This document shows positions 62,743 through 64,000 of a stretch of DNA of 64,000 nt, in pieces. The stretch covers positions 124,001-188,000 of the forward strand of contig NZ_JACYXL010000005.1 of assembly GCF_014842995.1 (NCBI RefSeq), given 5' to 3'. A program made the translations under genes and the position numbers. The notes under the pieces are model-generated. The model worked only from the letters and a program-made list of their open reading frames with translations, searched no databases and was not told the origin of the DNA. The stretch is from Rhodanobacter sp. 7MK24. GTDB taxonomy: Bacteria > Pseudomonadota > Gammaproteobacteria > Xanthomonadales > Rhodanobacteraceae. The stretch's first letter is position 1, and each line of letters starts with the position of its first letter.

Positions 62743-62800
62743 GCGACCATCCCAGGTCGCGAAAATCAAACGGGCGGCCATCCATGGCCGCACTCCTCAA
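62743..62800 (+). repeat. 58-bp double-hairpin repeat, copy C
   Basis: Hairpin 1 is GCGACC-ATCCCA-GGTCGC, so two positions changed together relative to copy A and pairing is kept. The spacer is GAAAATCAAACGG, hairpin 2 is GCGGCCAT-CC-ATGGCCGC, and the tail is CACTCCTCAA. It touches the fimV terminator hairpin. Confidence 0.85.
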
Positions 62801-62837
62801 GCACGAACGGGCCGGCATAGCCGGCCCGTTCGTGCTT
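62799..62837 (-). terminator. 18-bp hairpin downstream of fimV
   Basis: The perfect 18-bp arms begin AAGCACGAACGG and are separated by 3 nt. The hairpin lies 19 bp after the fimV stop codon. There is no T-run, but stem strength suggests termination or 3' end protection. Confidence 0.65.
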
Positions 62838-62856
62838 TACCAATGCAGTGAAACTA

Positions 62857-64000
62857 TCAGTGCAGGTCGTCGAGCAGGCGCTTGGCCACGTCGCGTTGCA
62901 TCTGGCTGCCCTCGTGCAGTACTTCCTCGAGCATGGCGCGGGCGCCTTCGGGATCGCCCATGTCGAGGTAGGCACGCGCCAGGTCCAGCTTGGTGTCCGC
63001 CGGATCGTCGCTGAAATCGCGCGACTCGATATCATGGCCGGCGGGCTGCAGTTCGGCCTCCGGCTCGTCGAACTGCCAGCTCGACCTCACCACCGTCGCA
63101 TCTTCGTCCGCGGCGGCATGTTGCTCGACCGGTTTGGCCTCGTCGGCGGGTTTGGTGTCGTCGACGTGCTTGGCCGCCGATTCGTGCGGAGGCGTGAGGT
63201 CGAAGTTGAAGTTGTACTCGCTCACCTTGACCGGGCTGGTCGGCATCGGCGGCGGGCCGGCCGGCGCGGGCGCCGCGACGGGCTCGGCGGCATAACGGTC
63301 GATGTCGAAACCGTGGTGGGCCTCATGTTCTTCCGTCGACGCGCCATCATGGTGCGCGAACAGCGGATGGCCAGGCACCAGGTCCTCGCCCATGCGCACT
63401 ACCTGCTGCCACTCCTCCTGCTGCGGGTCGGAAACGTGGGCATGCATGGCCTCGGCTGCCGCCTCGAAATGGTCGATGTCGCGGCGACCGTAGTACAAGC
63501 TGACCAGCTCCAGGTGCAGGCCGATGTCGTCGGGATGCTCGGCCAGCTGATCGAGCAGCAGGTTCTGGTCGACGTCGTCGGCGTCATGCAGCGGCTCCGA
63601 GCCAAAGCGATCGGCCAGCGACGGCGCCAGCTTCGGCAACGAGGACGCAGGCTTCGCCTTGCGGCGACCGAGCAAGGCCCACAGCACCAGCAGCAGGACG
63701 ACGACGCCACCTGCCACCTCTGCCCAGAGCTGCGAGTACCAGGGCTCGTCGTCGGACGACACCGGTTTGCTGGCGGCCGGCTTGGCCGGCGCTGCCTTGA
63801 CGGATTCGGCCTTGGCTGGGGCGGCTGCCTGTACGGGCTTGCTCGCCGCGGGTGCCGTTGCGGCGGCGGCAGGCGCTGCCGCCGGCGTGGCCGCTGTCGC
63901 GCTGCCGGCCGGTGCCGTCGGCAGTGGGGCGATGCTGGCCGGAGCGGTCGCGGTCTTCGGTGCAGCGGCGGCTGGCGCAGTTGCCGCCGTCGCCGCGTTC
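62857..64000 (-). CDS. fimV: FimV-like peptidoglycan/type IV pilus assembly protein (3' part, runs off window)
   Basis: This is the C-terminal 380 or so residues of a FimV-type inner-membrane protein. An Ala/Pro/Lys-rich periplasmic linker leads into one membrane helix (EVAGGVVVLLLVLWALLG). A cytoplasmic acidic region follows, with TPR-like helices (LLLDQLAEHPDDIGLHLELVSLYYGRRD), and then the conserved FimV C-terminal motif (DTKLDLARAYLDMGDPEGARAMLEEVL). FimV couples peptidoglycan binding to type IV pilus function and twitching. The N-terminal LysM part would be outside the window. Confidence 0.9.
   Translation of the reverse strand, partial: NAATAATAPAAAAPKTATAPASIAPLPTAPAGSATAATPAAAPAAAATAPAASKPVQAAAPAKAESVKAAPAKPAASKPVSSDDEPWYSQLWAEVAGGVVVLLLVLWALLGRRKAKPASSLPKLAPSLADRFGSEPLHDADDVDQNLLLDQLAEHPDDIGLHLELVSLYYGRRDIDHFEAAAEAMHAHVSDPQQEEWQQVVRMGEDLVPGHPLFAHHDGASTEEHEAHHGFDIDRYAAEPVAAPAPAGPPPMPTSPVKVSEYNFNFDLTPPHESAAKHVDDTKPADEAKPVEQHAAADEDATVVRSSWQFDEPEAELQPAGHDIESRDFSDDPADTKLDLARAYLDMGDPEGARAMLEEVLHEGSQMQRDVAKRLLDDLH

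Overview
The window is a GC-rich, gene-dense stretch of a gammaproteobacterial chromosome. Gene order (tig-clpP-clpX-lon-hupB; pyrG-kdsA-eno-ftsB-ispD-ispF-truD; surE-pcm-yqaA-nlpD with no rpoS; a TrpR/YerC-type gene followed by hisGDCBHAFI; fimV-truA-trpF) points to the Xanthomonadales, most likely Rhodanobacteraceae (Dyella, Rhodanobacter, Frateuria and relatives). The family assignment is inference from synteny and protein character. No rRNA, CRISPR array, insertion sequence or prophage was seen.

Layout. 1-8.5 kb (minus strand): 5' part of ppiD, tRNA-Asp and tRNA-Val, hupB, lon, clpX, clpP, tig, then tRNA-Leu and a five-tRNA cluster (Arg-Pro-Arg-His-Lys in transcription order). 8.8-18 kb: ftsH-rlmE, divergent yhbY and a Mth938-like gene, then surE-pcm-yqaA-nlpD, an Smr gene, a membrane orphan and truD. 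17.7-23.1 kb: ispF, ispD, ftsB, eno, kdsA and pyrG, many with 4-nt overlaps. 23.1-24.1 kb: a degenerate 21-bp tandem repeat and a secreted orphan. 24.2-36.3 kb (plus strand): an M24 aminopeptidase P, parE, a cell-envelope two-gene unit (OafA-SGNH-Rpf-like fusion plus a secreted SGNH esterase), 3-hydroxyanthranilate dioxygenase, a NUDIX hydrolase (minus) and two tandem APC permeases. 36.3-40.3 kb: HiPIP, methionine-salvage genes mtnB-mtnD-mtnC and a C13-type peptidase. 40.6-48.2 kb: the complete histidine operon behind a TrpR-like regulator. 48.3-50.8 kb: ribosomal protein bTHX and a zinc unit (Zur, MerC-like protein, CDF exporter). 50.8-55.1 kb: gltX, an outer-membrane protein, GT4 glycosyltransferase and PAP2 phosphatase. 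55.1-64 kb: a DnaA-box-rich gap, a secreted alpha/beta hydrolase, accD, trpA, trpB, a divergent TrpI-like LysR gene, a cupin_8 protein, trpF, truA and the 3' part of fimV.

Functional themes are protein quality control (Tig, ClpXP, Lon, FtsH, PpiD), isoprenoid, KDO, CTP and glycolytic housekeeping, histidine and tryptophan synthesis, and envelope remodelling.

The most unusual object is the protein encoded at 28087-30582. It joins a membrane O-acyltransferase, a periplasmic SGNH domain, an Rpf-type transglycosylase-like domain with its catalytic Glu and both cysteines, and a peptidoglycan-binding-like tail, and it is followed at once by a second secreted SGNH enzyme. Other leads are a 58-bp double-hairpin repeat in three copies with a covarying stem, a 24-bp near-perfect operator touching the start codon of the his regulator, a Zur-like box, and a cluster of DnaA-box-like sites.
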